Source of the DNA: an uncultured Chitinophaga sp.
GTDB taxonomy: Bacteria; Bacteroidota; Bacteroidia; Chitinophagales; Chitinophagaceae
Reading direction: 5' to 3'
Assembly: GCF_937898475.1 (NCBI RefSeq)
Contig: NZ_CALEJS010000011.1
Location: 364,914-428,913 of the forward strand
DNA: 64,000 nucleotides
This document shows, piece by piece, positions 18,226 through 27,733 of this stretch. The translations under genes were made by a program, and so were the position numbers. The notes beneath the pieces were generated by a model. The model saw only the letters and a list, made by a program, of their open reading frames with translations, did not search any database and had not been told where the DNA came from. Within the stretch, counting starts at the first letter, position 1. Each line of letters opens with the position of its first letter.

Positions 18226-19353
18226 TTACTTTGTCAGCTCTTCCCTGAAGGCAGCCAGGAACTGATCTGCCTGCAACTGTGTGAGGGCCAGCGAAGGCAG
18301 CAAACGGATCACGTTCGGTTTGGCTTCGCCGGTGAAGATCTTATGTTTGAATAACAATTCCTTCCTGATGTGGTTCAGTGCTTCGGGCAGTTCGATGCCG
18401 ATCATCAAACCGCGTCCTCTTACCTCTTTGATGTGGGGCAGTGTGGCCAGTTGCGTCATCAGGTAATTGCCTACCTGCTGTGCATTCTGAATCAGCTGTT
18501 CCTGCTCAATCACTTCAAGCACTGCCAGCGCCGCTGCACAGGCCAGGTGATTGCCGCCAAAGGTAGTTCCCAGCAGGCCATAAGAAGCCTGTATATGCGG
18601 GGCAATGATAATGCCGCCTATGGGAAAACCGTTGCCCATGCCCTTTGCCATGGTGTAGATGTCTGCATTTACACCTGCATGATCGTGGGAAAAAAATTTG
18701 CCGCTGCGCCCGTAGCCGCACTGTACTGAATCGGCTATAAATACGGCATTATGCGTATCGCAAAGGCTCCTGATCCTGCGCAGGAAGGATTCGCTGGCTA
18801 CGTTGATACCGCCTACGCCCTGGATGCCTTCTATGATCACAGATGAAACGGCGTGCTGCCGGAAAGCTGCTTCCAGTGCCTGCTGATCTTCCCAGGGGAG
18901 GAACACTACGTTGTCTGTTTCATTCACCGGCGCTACGATCTTCGGGTTATCTGTAGCAGCTACTGCCAGGGAGGTGCGGCCGTGGAAGGATTTCCTGAAA
19001 GCGATCACTTTCTTTTTGCCGTTGTGAAATGAAGCCAGCTTTAATGCATTCTCATTGGCTTCTGCGCCGGAGTTGCAGAGGAAGAGCTGATAGTCTCCCT
19101 TGCCTGATACTTTACCCAGCTTTTCCGCCAGCTGCTGCTGTAACGGGATCTTGATAGAATTGGAATAAAAACCGACTTTATGTAGTTGTTCTGTTAAACG
19201 TTGTACGTAATGGGGGTGTGTATGCCCGATGGAAATGACGGCATGACCGCCGTAGAGATCCAGGTATTGCGTGCCTTTATCGTCCCATACATTGGAACCT
19301 GCAGCTTTTTCTATCGTAATATCGTTGATGGGATATACGTCAAATAGTTTCAT
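18226..19353 (-). CDS. argD: N-acetylornithine/N-succinylornithine aminotransferase
   Basis: 375-residue class III PLP aminotransferase. The PLP lysine lies in YTMAKGMGNGFPIGG, and LYGGHAVISIGHTHPHYV, FCNSGAEANENALKLA and KVIAFRKSFHGRTSLA are the classical N-terminal elements. FIADSVQCGYGRSGKFF carries the Asp that contacts the pyridine nitrogen. Fourth gene of the operon, 22 bp after argC and 41 bp before argF'. Confidence 0.95.
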   Translation of the reverse strand: MKLFDVYPINDITIEKAAGSNVWDDKGTQYLDLYGGHAVISIGHTHPHYVQRLTEQLHKVGFYSNSIKIPLQQQLAEKLGKVSGKGDYQLFLCNSGAEANENALKLASFHNGKKKVIAFRKSFHGRTSLAVAATDNPKIVAPVNETDNVVFLPWEDQQALEAAFRQHAVSSVIIEGIQGVGGINVASESFLRRIRSLCDTHNAVFIADSVQCGYGRSGKFFSHDHAGVNADIYTMAKGMGNGFPIGGIIIAPHIQASYGLLGTTFGGNHLACAAALAVLEVIEQEQLIQNAQQVGNYLMTQLATLPHIKEVRGRGLMIGIELPEALNHIRKELLFKHKIFTGEAKPNVIRLLPSLALTQLQADQFLAAFREELTK

Positions 19354-19375
19354 GATAATGAAAGAGATTTAAGTA

Positions 19376-20353
19376 CTAAAACACTATGGATTTCAGCTTC
19401 AGCCCGGCGGTTTCATCCAGTCCGAACATGATGTTCAAATTCTGTACTGCCTGTCCGGATGCACCTTTCAGCAGGTTGTCCTCGATGGAGTGTATCACCA
19501 GTTTGTTGCCAACCTTTTCCAGCTGCACGAAGCATTTGTTGGTGTTCACCACCTGTTTCAGGTCTATCTGTTCCTGGCTTACCTGCGTAAACGGATGGGC
19601 AGCATAGTATGTTTTATACAGCTGTACGGCCTGTTCCAGGGTAAGGTCGCTATCGAGGTAGGAAGTAACCCAGATGCCCCTTGGATAATCGCCCCGGACC
19701 GGAACGAAATTCACGTTCCCCGTAAAGGAAGGCTGCAACAGCTGTAAGTTTCGTCGTATCTCTTTCAGATGCTGATGGGTAAGCACTTTGTAAGTGGAGA
19801 TATTGTTGGCACGCCAGGTAAAGTGCGTGGTAGATTGCAGGCTTTGCCCCGCGCCGGTAGAACCGGTAATGCCGGTGGTATGTACTTCCTGCAGCAGTCC
19901 CGCTTGCGCCAGGGGCAGCAGACCCAGTTGTATACCGGTGGCAAAACAGCCGGGGTTGGCGATATGCTGCGCCGTTCTGATCTTATCCCGCTGCATTTCA
20001 GGCAGGCCGTACACAAACTCGCGGCCGGGCAGGCTTTCGCCGAGACGGAAGTCCTGGCTGAGATCAATGATCTTTACAGCGGGTGCAATGGTATTGGCTT
20101 CGAGGAACTTCTTTGCTTCGCCATGACCGAGGCAGAGGATCAGCACATCGATGTCGTTGCTCAGTTCACCGGTGAAGGTCAGTTCCGTTTCGCCCAGAAG
20201 ATCGGCATGTACGGCATACAAAGGATTCCCGGCATTACTGCGGCTGTGCACGAATGCAATCTCTACGTTCGGATGATTGAGTAATATCCTGATCAGCTCT
20301 CCGCCGGTATAACCGGCGCCGCCTATAATGCCTGCTTTAATACTTTGTGCCAT
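19376..20353 (-). CDS. argC: N-acetyl-gamma-glutamyl-phosphate reductase
   Basis: 325-residue NADPH-dependent reductase. N-terminal Rossmann motif GIIGGAGYTGGELIRILLNHP, active-site Cys in IANPGCFATGIQLGLLPL, and GITGSTGAGQS after it. Converts acylglutamyl phosphate to the semialdehyde. Sits between argG and argD in the operon. Confidence 0.96.
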   Translation of the reverse strand: MAQSIKAGIIGGAGYTGGELIRILLNHPNVEIAFVHSRSNAGNPLYAVHADLLGETELTFTGELSNDIDVLILCLGHGEAKKFLEANTIAPAVKIIDLSQDFRLGESLPGREFVYGLPEMQRDKIRTAQHIANPGCFATGIQLGLLPLAQAGLLQEVHTTGITGSTGAGQSLQSTTHFTWRANNISTYKVLTHQHLKEIRRNLQLLQPSFTGNVNFVPVRGDYPRGIWVTSYLDSDLTLEQAVQLYKTYYAAHPFTQVSQEQIDLKQVVNTNKCFVQLEKVGNKLVIHSIEDNLLKGASGQAVQNLNIMFGLDETAGLKLKSIVF

Positions 20354-20378
20354 AGCTTATGTTTTATGCTGAAAGCGT

Positions 20379-21581
20379 TTAGCTTTTAGCGTTATCATTA
20401 TTAACCTGGTGCCAGATCATAGTCTGGTTGCCGAATATTTTGCTGAAACCCCTTACGTCTTCCCCGCTCCAGCCGCTGTTCATTTCGCCGTATTTGCCAA
20501 ACTTGCTGCTCATCAGGTCGTAAGGAGATTCAATGCCGGTTACCTGGAAACGGTAGGGCATCAGCGTTACAAATACCTGGCCGCTTACCTGCTGCTGGGA
20601 GCTTTGCAGGTAGGCCTCGATGTCGCGCATCACGGGATCGAGGATCTGACCTTCGTGCAGCCAGTTACCATAGAACTGCGCCAGCTGGTCTTTCCAGCTC
20701 AGCTGCCATTTGGTGAGCACATGCTTTTCAAGGGCATGATGCGCTTTGAGGATCACCACGGGGGCGGCGGCTTCAAAACCTACACGGCCCTTGATACCGA
20801 TGATGGTGTCTCCCACGTGAATATCGCGGCCAATGGCAAAAGGACCTGCGATCGTCTGTAAATATTGAATGGCTTCTGTGGGGTGTGCAAATGTTTTATC
20901 ATTCACGCCCACCAGCTCTCCTTTTTCGAATGTCAGTGTAACCTGCTCGGGATCCTGTTTGGTCAGCTGCGTAGGGAAAGCAGATTCGGGCAGCATACCA
21001 TTGGAGCTCAGGGTTTCCTTACCGCCTACAGAAGTGCCCCAGATACCCTTGTTGATGGAGTACATGGCCTTCTCGAAGTTCATTGACACGCCTTTAGACT
21101 GGAGGTAGGCGATCTCTTCTTCCCTGCTCAGTTTCATATCCCGTATGGGGGTGATGATCTCCACACCGGGGATCATGATATGGAAGATCATATCAAAGCG
21201 CACCTGGTCATTTCCAGCGCCGGTGCTGCCGTGCGCAACGGCGGTAGCGCCTGTTTCCTTCACATATTCTGCGATAGCCAGCGCCTGGCTCATACGCTCT
21301 GCGGATACGCTCAGCGGGTAGGTATTATTCTTCAGCACATTGCCGAATACCAGGTATTTGATCACCTTGTCATAATAAGAGCGGATAGCGTTCACTGTTT
21401 TGTGGCTCTTTACTCCCAGGCTGTAGGCACGTTTTTCTATCTCCTGTAATTCCGCATCGGTAAAACCGCCGGTGTTTACGATCACAGAATGTACTTCATA
21501 GCCTTTCTCTTCAGTAAGATATTTTACACAGTAGGAAGTATCGAGTCCTCCGCTAAATCCCAGTACTACTTTTTTGCTCAT
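20379..21581 (-). CDS. argG: Argininosuccinate synthase
   Basis: 400-residue ATP-dependent ligase of citrulline and aspartate. The N-terminal P-loop-like motif VLGFSGGLDTSYCVKYL is the standard adenylation signature, and AHGSTGAGNDQVRFD is the second hallmark. The C-terminal part is more divergent than in E. coli ArgG, as usual in Bacteroidota. Second gene of the operon, 27 bp after the GNAT gene. Confidence 0.96.
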   Translation of the reverse strand: MSKKVVLGFSGGLDTSYCVKYLTEEKGYEVHSVIVNTGGFTDAELQEIEKRAYSLGVKSHKTVNAIRSYYDKVIKYLVFGNVLKNNTYPLSVSAERMSQALAIAEYVKETGATAVAHGSTGAGNDQVRFDMIFHIMIPGVEIITPIRDMKLSREEEIAYLQSKGVSMNFEKAMYSINKGIWGTSVGGKETLSSNGMLPESAFPTQLTKQDPEQVTLTFEKGELVGVNDKTFAHPTEAIQYLQTIAGPFAIGRDIHVGDTIIGIKGRVGFEAAAPVVILKAHHALEKHVLTKWQLSWKDQLAQFYGNWLHEGQILDPVMRDIEAYLQSSQQQVSGQVFVTLMPYRFQVTGIESPYDLMSSKFGKYGEMNSGWSGEDVRGFSKIFGNQTMIWHQVNNDNAKS

Positions 21582-21608
21582 TATGACGGTTTTTGGAACG
21601 TTTAAATG

Positions 21609-22439
21609 TTAGAACAGGTTGAATAAAAAGAATTTCTTACGGTTGTTGCCTGCAGCGCCGGCGTTGCCGCCTTTCAGGAGCACATACCTTTTATACCGCA
21701 GCCATCTTTCAAACAGCTTGAAATTGTCTTTGAAAGCCCTTTGCCTTTTCTGCTGCTGTATGTTGCCATTGGCGGCTACCATTACCTGGGGCTTCAGGGC
21801 TTCCTGGCCGTCTGCTGTCGCCGCTGCCTCCGCTTTTTCCCTGGCAATCCTTTCTTCCTCATCTTTCTGTTTCTGCTCCGGATCATACAGCATGGCCGTA
21901 CAAAGGCAGTTCTTACGGTTCTTTGCAGTAAGGATATCGAAGTTTATGCAGCTGCGGCAGCCTTTCCAGAACTCCTCATCGTCAGTAAGTTCTGAATAGG
22001 TAACCGGTTCATAGCCCAGCTCGGAGTTGATCTTCATAACGGCCAGGCCGGTGGTAAGGCCGAAGATCTTGGACTCCGGGTATTTCTCCCTGGACAGTTC
22101 AAAAATGCGCTGTTTGATGGATTTGGCCACGCCATGTCCCCTGAAGGCAGGGTTTACGATCAAACCGGAGTTGGCTACGAATTTTCCGTGGCCCCAGGCT
22201 TCGATGTAGCAAAAGCCCACCCACTCTCCACTGTCGGTAGTGGCGATCACCGCCTTACCTTCCTCCATTTTGAGCTGCACGTATTCCGGGCTCCGTTTCG
22301 CTATACCGGTTCCACGTGCCTTGGCGGAGGACTCCATCTCGTCTGTGATGGTTTTGGCATAATGCGCATCGCCGGGAGTGGCTACCCTAACGATGATATG
22401 TTGATTTTCCAACTTGCGTAATTGAAAAAAGTGAATCAA
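21609..22439 (-). CDS. GNAT acyltransferase, candidate N-acylglutamate synthase
   Basis: 276 residues. The GNAT domain (about 15-150) includes the acetyl-CoA motif IVNPAFRGHGVAKSIKQRIF. It is followed by a Cys-containing segment (GCRSCINFDI... then NCLCTAML). The C-terminal tail is charged, then basic and Gln-rich, with no counterpart in classical ArgA. It opens the arginine operon, where no other argA or argJ is present, so it is the best candidate for the first step, acylation of glutamate. I recall a Bacteroides GNAT protein proposed for N-succinylglutamate synthesis, but equivalence here is inference. Confidence 0.8.
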   Translation of the reverse strand: MIHFFQLRKLENQHIIVRVATPGDAHYAKTITDEMESSAKARGTGIAKRSPEYVQLKMEEGKAVIATTDSGEWVGFCYIEAWGHGKFVANSGLIVNPAFRGHGVAKSIKQRIFELSREKYPESKIFGLTTGLAVMKINSELGYEPVTYSELTDDEEFWKGCRSCINFDILTAKNRKNCLCTAMLYDPEQKQKDEEERIAREKAEAAATADGQEALKPQVMVAANGNIQQQKRQRAFKDNFKLFERWLRYKRYVLLKGGNAGAAGNNRKKFFLFNLF

Positions 22440-22480
22440 TAATATTAAAATGAACTTCCTGTTGCAGGAATAGGTAAAAT

Positions 22481-22500
22481 CAATGATGGGGGAATCATTG
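22481..22500. promoter_or_regulatory. Leader hairpin before the arginine operon
   Basis: Perfect 7-bp stem CAATGAT/ATCATTG with a six-base loop, 33 bp downstream of the putative leader ORF on the minus strand; followed there by ATTTTACC, a weak U run. A second hairpin, TTCCTG-TTG-CAGGAA (22456-22470), lies just before the first gene. Possible attenuator elements. Confidence 0.4.
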
Positions 22501-22532
22501 CGACAGCGTGCCTGGATGTAAGACGGACGCTA

Positions 22533-22598
22533 TCAAATGCGAGGTCGTCGGGAGAGATATCTAAAGACATTAAACCCAATAGAGTACATGCCTTCCAT
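22533..22598 (-). CDS. Putative arginine-rich leader peptide of the arg operon
   Basis: A 21-codon open frame, MEGMYSIGFNVFRYLSRRPRI, in the leader between the promoter and the first arg gene. An internal ATG at 22589 gives an 18-residue version. Four Arg codons (AGA, CGA, CGA, CGC) fall within eight positions near the end, and hairpins follow. This is the layout of a ribosome-mediated attenuator. Against it, no ribosome binding site is recognisable, the U run after the hairpin is weak, and a short frame can arise by chance. Confidence 0.35.
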   Translation of the reverse strand: MEGMYSIGFNVFRYLSRRPRI

Positions 22599-22701
22599 CA
22601 GGGAAGGATGATATGCAGAGATGTTGGTATGGGTCGTAAAGTTTTCCAACTTCAGTTCAGCATTAAATTGTTAAAAAACTGTCTTTATTTAAATTCAAAC
22701 G

Positions 22702-22735
22702 CAAAATTATAACTTATTCAATATAAATCGGCAAA
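22702..22735 (-). promoter_or_regulatory. Probable promoter of the arginine operon
   Basis: TAATTTTG (22709-22702, minus strand) matches TAnnTTTG; TTTG (22735-22732) lies 22 bases upstream, slightly more than the usual 19-21. It would give a leader of about 255 bases. The remaining 22736-22833 is AT-rich; it carries a short inverted repeat (CGGATCACATCCG) and I see nothing else in it. Confidence 0.5.
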
Positions 22736-22833
22736 TTTTTTTCAGTTATAAATTCTTTAACACAAAAAATAAACGGATCACATCCGTTGTTTACAATTGA
22801 TGTAATCCGTTTATTATTAATATGATAGCTATT

Positions 22834-24909
22834 TTACTTCGTCAGTATGCCCAGTTCTGCCACCCCGGCGCTGCTGTCTGACTCATCTGCGGGCTCCAGT
22901 GCCACCAGCCGGATGTAGCGGCCGTTCACCGGCGCCTGGAAACGGATGGTCTGTTTTACCGGGTTGTTCTTAATATTATCGAAGCTGCCGGAGGAAACGG
23001 GTTCTCCCCAGTTTTTCCCGTCTGTACTTACATAAAAGGCATACTTGGAGAATACGCCGCCGGGACCATGATCCGCCTGGCGGGGCGTATAGGTAAAGCC
23101 GTGCAGCTGCAGGCTTTCACCCAGGTCTACCTGCAGTTCGTGCGGGTATTTGGACTGCGCGCCGCTGAGCCAGCTGCTGCCCGGGTTTTCGTCTATTGCC
23201 CTGTCTGCCTGCTCCTGTTTATCATCTGCATAGATCACTTTCCATTTGGCAGGGGCAATGTCCAGATCGGAGGTAACCACCGGTCCGGCGGTCTTACCCT
23301 TGTTAATGAACGCCTTTACCTTAATCACGCCACCCCTGGGCAAGGCAAAAGGCGCGGTGTATTTGGGAGAAGCGATGGTGGGCTCACTGCCATCCAGGGT
23401 GTAATGCAGTTCAGGATCGGGGGAAGCGCACCGGATGCTTACCAGGCCTTCCCTGTTACGGCTGATCTCCGGGGTAGCCAGCAGGTCGGAAGCTTTGTAC
23501 AGTTGTACCTCGCTGATCACCGGACAAGCCTTGGCGTCTTTGATATTGATCCGTACCCGGGTAGTGGTGATGTTGGGCAGGCGAAGTATGCGTTTGTACC
23601 CTACCGTGGTTTCGCTGGCAACTTCCCTGAAGGCGCCGTTCTCCCAAACTTCTACCGTAAAGGCTTTTACGCGCTGGCCCAGCGGAATGTATTCCTGCAG
23701 TACCAGGCGGTTGAAGGTAACGGCCTTTGGAAAGCTGAGCGTGATACCCGCCTGCAGCACATCATCGGGCGTAGCCCAGTATGTTTTTGCATTACCGTCT
23801 GCCAGGTGCTTTGCGCTGACAGCAGTATTATTCTTACGTATATTGGTAACAGTTACTTTGGCGTTACGGGCCAGGTTGGTTTTAAAGGTTTCGTTCAGCA
23901 GGCGGCGGAATTCCATCAGGCGGGTGGAATCGTTGGCGTGTATGAGGCCGCGGCGGTCTACCGGTACGTTCAGCAGCAGGTTACTGTTGCGGCCTACAGA
24001 AGCGTAATAGATCTCCAGCAGCTGCGCCAGGCTTTTCACCTTATCATCTGTTGCTGCGCTGTAAAACCATCCCGGGCGGATAGACACATCACTTTCAGCG
24101 GGCACCCATTGCTCTCCGTCTTCATCGCCACGGTTCAGTATAGTGGTAGCAGGTGCATTTTTACCGGGCTCAAAGCCTTTCACGTTCAGGGTGCTCCAGT
24201 TGGTAGCGCCGGCAAAACCGTTTTCGTTACCTACCCAGCGGCAGCCGGGCCCCACATCGCTGAATATAATGGCATTGGGTTGATTGCGGTACACTACGCT
24301 ATGGAACAGTGGCCAGTCGTACACCTGCTTTCTGCCGTTGGGGCCTTCGCCGTTGGCGCCGTCAAACCATTGTTCAAACACGGGACCATAGCCGGATAAT
24401 ACCTCGTTGAGCGTATTGCTGAATACCTGGTTGTATTCAGGCGTGCCGTAGGCCGGATGGTTACGGTCCCATGGAGAAAGATATACACCGAATTTCAGGC
24501 CATACTCTTTACAGGCGGCGGAAAGCTCTCTCAGTACGTCGCCTTTGCCATCCTTCCATTTACTTTCACGCACGGTATGGGTACTGTATTTACTGGGCCA
24601 GAGACAAAAACCATCATGGTGTTTGGCAGTGATGATAATAGCCTTCATACCAGCCAGTTTAGCGGTACGCGCCCATTGGCGGGCATCCAGCTGCGTGGGA
24701 TTGAATATCTGCGGATCTTCATCGCCATGCCCCCATTCACGGTCCGTAAAAGTATTGGGACCAAAATGAATGAACATATAATACTCCATCTCCTGCCAGT
24801 TTTGCTGGGCCTTTGAAGGCAGTGCGCCATAGGGTTTGATACCGGGTTGTGCTTTAGCCGTCAGCAAACCAGCCATCAGACCTGTGATCAGTAGTGCTGT
24901 CTTTCTCAT
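22834..24909 (-). CDS. Alpha-L-fucosidase, GH29, with C-terminal accessory domains
   Basis: 691 residues, exported (signal peptide residues 1-20). The GH29 barrel occupies about 25-340, with IHFGPNTFTDREWGHGDED, KHHDGFCLWPSKYS and the nucleophile region FEQWFDGANGEGP (Asp183). Then come an F5/8 type C-like domain (about 350-475), a chitobiase C-terminal-like domain (about 485-555, LHYTLDGSEPTIASPKY) and a second F5/8 type C-like domain (about 565-690). It removes terminal fucose from glycans. Divergent from the GH109 gene. Confidence 0.94.
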   Translation of the reverse strand: MRKTALLITGLMAGLLTAKAQPGIKPYGALPSKAQQNWQEMEYYMFIHFGPNTFTDREWGHGDEDPQIFNPTQLDARQWARTAKLAGMKAIIITAKHHDGFCLWPSKYSTHTVRESKWKDGKGDVLRELSAACKEYGLKFGVYLSPWDRNHPAYGTPEYNQVFSNTLNEVLSGYGPVFEQWFDGANGEGPNGRKQVYDWPLFHSVVYRNQPNAIIFSDVGPGCRWVGNENGFAGATNWSTLNVKGFEPGKNAPATTILNRGDEDGEQWVPAESDVSIRPGWFYSAATDDKVKSLAQLLEIYYASVGRNSNLLLNVPVDRRGLIHANDSTRLMEFRRLLNETFKTNLARNAKVTVTNIRKNNTAVSAKHLADGNAKTYWATPDDVLQAGITLSFPKAVTFNRLVLQEYIPLGQRVKAFTVEVWENGAFREVASETTVGYKRILRLPNITTTRVRINIKDAKACPVISEVQLYKASDLLATPEISRNREGLVSIRCASPDPELHYTLDGSEPTIASPKYTAPFALPRGGVIKVKAFINKGKTAGPVVTSDLDIAPAKWKVIYADDKQEQADRAIDENPGSSWLSGAQSKYPHELQVDLGESLQLHGFTYTPRQADHGPGGVFSKYAFYVSTDGKNWGEPVSSGSFDNIKNNPVKQTIRFQAPVNGRYIRLVALEPADESDSSAGVAELGILTK

Positions 24910-25062
24910 ACTAAGCTTAAAAATAAGGCAGGATAAAGGTAATGTAACCCTGCAGGTAAAATCGAATCAACATTTGAGAAGATAATAGTATTGACTAAAT
25001 TTAGCGTTCCGTTACTTGCAATCGTACCTAATTCCACAAAAAGATAACAAACCACTTTCTGT

Positions 25063-26448
25063 ATGAAAACGCATCGCAGAACATTCATTAAGCACACTGC
25101 TGTAGCCGGAGCAGGTCTTTCCCTGCTGAATATTCCAGCCAGGTTATTTGCGCAACAAAAAAAGGAAAAAGTAAGGGTAGGCCTGATAGGCGTAGGCGCC
25201 CGTGGACAAGGGCACCTCAATCTCTGTTTGCGCCGCCGGGACGTAGAAGTGATCGCTATCTGCGATCCGGATACCAAATGGGCTGTTCCCAAGTCAAGAG
25301 ATATGATCGCGAAAGCCTATGGCGGAAAAAAGAAAGTAGCAGAATATACCAATGGCGATGAGGATTTCCGCAACATGCTCAAACGTGATGATATAGATGC
25401 CGTGATCATTGCCACTCCCTGGGAATGGCATACCATACAGGCTGTAGCTGCCATGAGAGCAGGAAAAACGCCGGCAGTGGAAGTATGCGGCGCCAGCGAC
25501 ATCCAGGAATGCTGGGAGCTGGTGAACACCAGCGAGGAAACCGGCATACCGGTATTTGGTATGGAGAATGTATGTTACCGCCGCGATGTGATGGCGGTAC
25601 TCAATATGGTACGCCAGGGATTGTTTGGCGAACTGATACACCTGCAGGGCGGCTACCAGCACGACCTGCGCGGCGTGAAGTTCAACAACGGCCAGCAGCT
25701 GTATGGCGGCGGTGTGGAGTTTGGAGAGAAAGCGATGTCGGAAGCGAAGTGGAGAACCAATCATTCGGTACATCGCAACGGCGATCTTTACCCTACACAT
25801 GGATTAGGTCCCGTGGCGAACATGATCAACATCAACCGCGGCAACCGCTTAATATCACTGACTTCTGTGGCCACCAAATCAAGGGGCCTGCATAAGTATA
25901 TTGCAGACAAAGGCGGGAAGGATCATCCCAACGCCAAAGTGGAGTTCAAGCTGGGAGATATTGTGACCACGCTGATCAAAACGAATAACGGGGAGACGAT
26001 TATGTTGTCGCATGATACGAATTCGCCCCGCCCCTACTCGCTGAACTTCCGTGTACAGGGCACGAACGGGTTGTGGATGGATGATATGGATTCCATCTAC
26101 GTGGAAGGCAAAAGTCCCTATGATCAGTGGGAGAAGGCGGGTCAGCCGGATCAGGCGGATAGTTACATGAACCGCTATGATCACCCGCTGTGGAAACGTT
26201 ATGCCAACGATGCATCCGGCGCAGGACATGGAGGGATGGACTGGTTTGTGATCAATTCTTTTGTTGAAAGCATCAAGCGCGGTACGCCGTATGCACTGGA
26301 TGTGTATGACCTGGCTACGTGGTATGCCATCACGCCACTGAGTGAGCAGTCTATTGCAGAAGGCGGGAACGTACAGTATATACCTGATTTTACGAGGGGG
26401 AAATGGATTAACAGGCAACCGGTGTTTGCGCTGAATGGGGAGTATTAG
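25063..26448 (+). CDS. Gfo/Idh/MocA-family glycosidase-like protein (GH109 type)
   Basis: 461 residues. Twin-arginine-type signal RRTFIKHTAVAGAG at the N-terminus, then a Rossmann NAD-binding domain (VRVGLIGVGARGQGHL, residue about 37 on) and the GH109 hallmarks EVCGASDIQECWELV, GDLYPTHGLGPVANMININRG and GAGHGGMDWFV. GH109 enzymes are NAD-dependent alpha-N-acetylgalactosaminidases; other activities are known or likely in the group. The twin-arginine signal fits export of a folded cofactor-bound protein. Divergent from the fucosidase; shared intergenic region 24910-25062. Confidence 0.9.
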   Translation: MKTHRRTFIKHTAVAGAGLSLLNIPARLFAQQKKEKVRVGLIGVGARGQGHLNLCLRRRDVEVIAICDPDTKWAVPKSRDMIAKAYGGKKKVAEYTNGDEDFRNMLKRDDIDAVIIATPWEWHTIQAVAAMRAGKTPAVEVCGASDIQECWELVNTSEETGIPVFGMENVCYRRDVMAVLNMVRQGLFGELIHLQGGYQHDLRGVKFNNGQQLYGGGVEFGEKAMSEAKWRTNHSVHRNGDLYPTHGLGPVANMININRGNRLISLTSVATKSRGLHKYIADKGGKDHPNAKVEFKLGDIVTTLIKTNNGETIMLSHDTNSPRPYSLNFRVQGTNGLWMDDMDSIYVEGKSPYDQWEKAGQPDQADSYMNRYDHPLWKRYANDASGAGHGGMDWFVINSFVESIKRGTPYALDVYDLATWYAITPLSEQSIAEGGNVQYIPDFTRGKWINRQPVFALNGEY

Positions 26449-26475
26449 GAGGGCTGCGTACTAAATCATTGAGAA

Positions 26476-26500
26476 GCAGGCGGGGTTCAGCCCCGCCTGC
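26476..26500. terminator. Terminator between convergent GH109 and galK genes
   Basis: Perfect 10-bp stem GCAGGCGGGG/CCCCGCCTGC with loop TTCAG, 8 bases from the galK stop. No long U run. Confidence 0.7.
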
Positions 26501-26508
26501 AACATCAC

Positions 26509-27654
26509 CTACTCCCCTACTTCCACTCCGTTCTCTATCGTCGTAACATACACCTCCGGCACTATCCCGAATTGCTGCTGATAACGTTCCTGTATAAACG
26601 CAGTATATGCTGCTACTTTATCTGCTTTAACCAGGTTAATGGTACAACCGCCAAAACCGCCGCCCATTACTCGGGCACCCGCTACTTCAGGACGCTGGCG
26701 GGCTAATGACACCAGGAAATCCAGTTCGGGACAGCTCACTTCATACAGGCGGCTCAGGCCATCATGCGTTTCGTACATCAGCTGACCAAAAGCTGTCAAA
26801 TTGCCTTGCTGCAGATAGATACAGGCCTGCTGTACACGGGCAATTTCGGCAATGACATAGGCACAGCGTTTATATACCAGCTCATCCAGGCGGTCTTTAA
26901 CGGCGTCGAGCAGCTGCATGTCGGCATCGCGGAGGGATTGTACCTGCGGATAGCTTGCCTGCAAAACTTTTACGCCTTCTTCACACTGGCGGCGGCGTTC
27001 ATTATATGCTGAAGAGGCCAGGGAGTGGTGCACCATAGAATTGCACAGCACTATTTTCTGGTCGGGGAAACTGAAAGGATAATAGGTGTAGGAAAGGTCG
27101 CGGCAATCCAGCAGCATTACCTGGTCTTTTTTACCGTGCAGGTTCGCAAACTGGTCCATGATGCCGCATTGTACACCGGGAAAAGTATGTTCCGCCTTCT
27201 GGCCGATGAGGGCCATATCCATGCGGGACAGTCCATACCCCATGAGGTGATCCAGCGCAGCTACCAGTCCGCCTTCTACAGCTGCGGAGGAAGAGAGTCC
27301 TGCGCCAACAGGTACGTTGCCTGCAATAACACAGTCAAAGCCGCGCACTTCATAGCCGCGCTGCTGCAGCTGGTGTACCACGCCCATGAGGTAATTGATC
27401 CATCCGGGGGTGGGATGTACGGCATCCAGGCTGAAGCCCGTCTTTTCGCCGTTGAAAGCGGCGTACGCATTACAATAATTGCTGCCGTTCAGGGCGATGG
27501 CATATATGATCTGCTTGTCGATAGCGGCGGGTAGTACAAAGCCATTATTGTAATCCGTGTGCTCACCGATCAGGTTGATCCTGCCGGGGGAGCTGACTAT
27601 CAGCGGTGTTTTTCCGAACAATTTTACGAACTGCTCCTTTGCTTGTGCTATCAT
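26509..27654 (-). CDS. galK: Galactokinase
   Basis: 381-residue GHMP kinase. GRINLIGEHTDYNNGFVLPA is the galactokinase signature, VPVGAGLSSSAAVEGGLVAA the ATP-binding motif 2, and RVMGGGFGGCTINLVK motif 3. It phosphorylates galactose at C1. Length usual. Probably processes galactose released from the same glycans as the neighbouring glycosidases; galT and galE are not in the window. Confidence 0.97.
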   Translation of the reverse strand: MIAQAKEQFVKLFGKTPLIVSSPGRINLIGEHTDYNNGFVLPAAIDKQIIYAIALNGSNYCNAYAAFNGEKTGFSLDAVHPTPGWINYLMGVVHQLQQRGYEVRGFDCVIAGNVPVGAGLSSSAAVEGGLVAALDHLMGYGLSRMDMALIGQKAEHTFPGVQCGIMDQFANLHGKKDQVMLLDCRDLSYTYYPFSFPDQKIVLCNSMVHHSLASSAYNERRRQCEEGVKVLQASYPQVQSLRDADMQLLDAVKDRLDELVYKRCAYVIAEIARVQQACIYLQQGNLTAFGQLMYETHDGLSRLYEVSCPELDFLVSLARQRPEVAGARVMGGGFGGCTINLVKADKVAAYTAFIQERYQQQFGIVPEVYVTTIENGVEVGE

Positions 27655-27733
27655 GTAGACGATTTAAAGGGGTTAAAAATAAAGCGTGCAGGTGAAAGAT
27701 CAAACCCGGGGAGGAAAGGAAGCACTTTCCAGG

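Noticed and set aside
23068..24399. 443-codon plus-strand frame opposite the GH29 gene
   Set aside because: Antisense to clear GH29 and accessory domains; no family motif in its translation.
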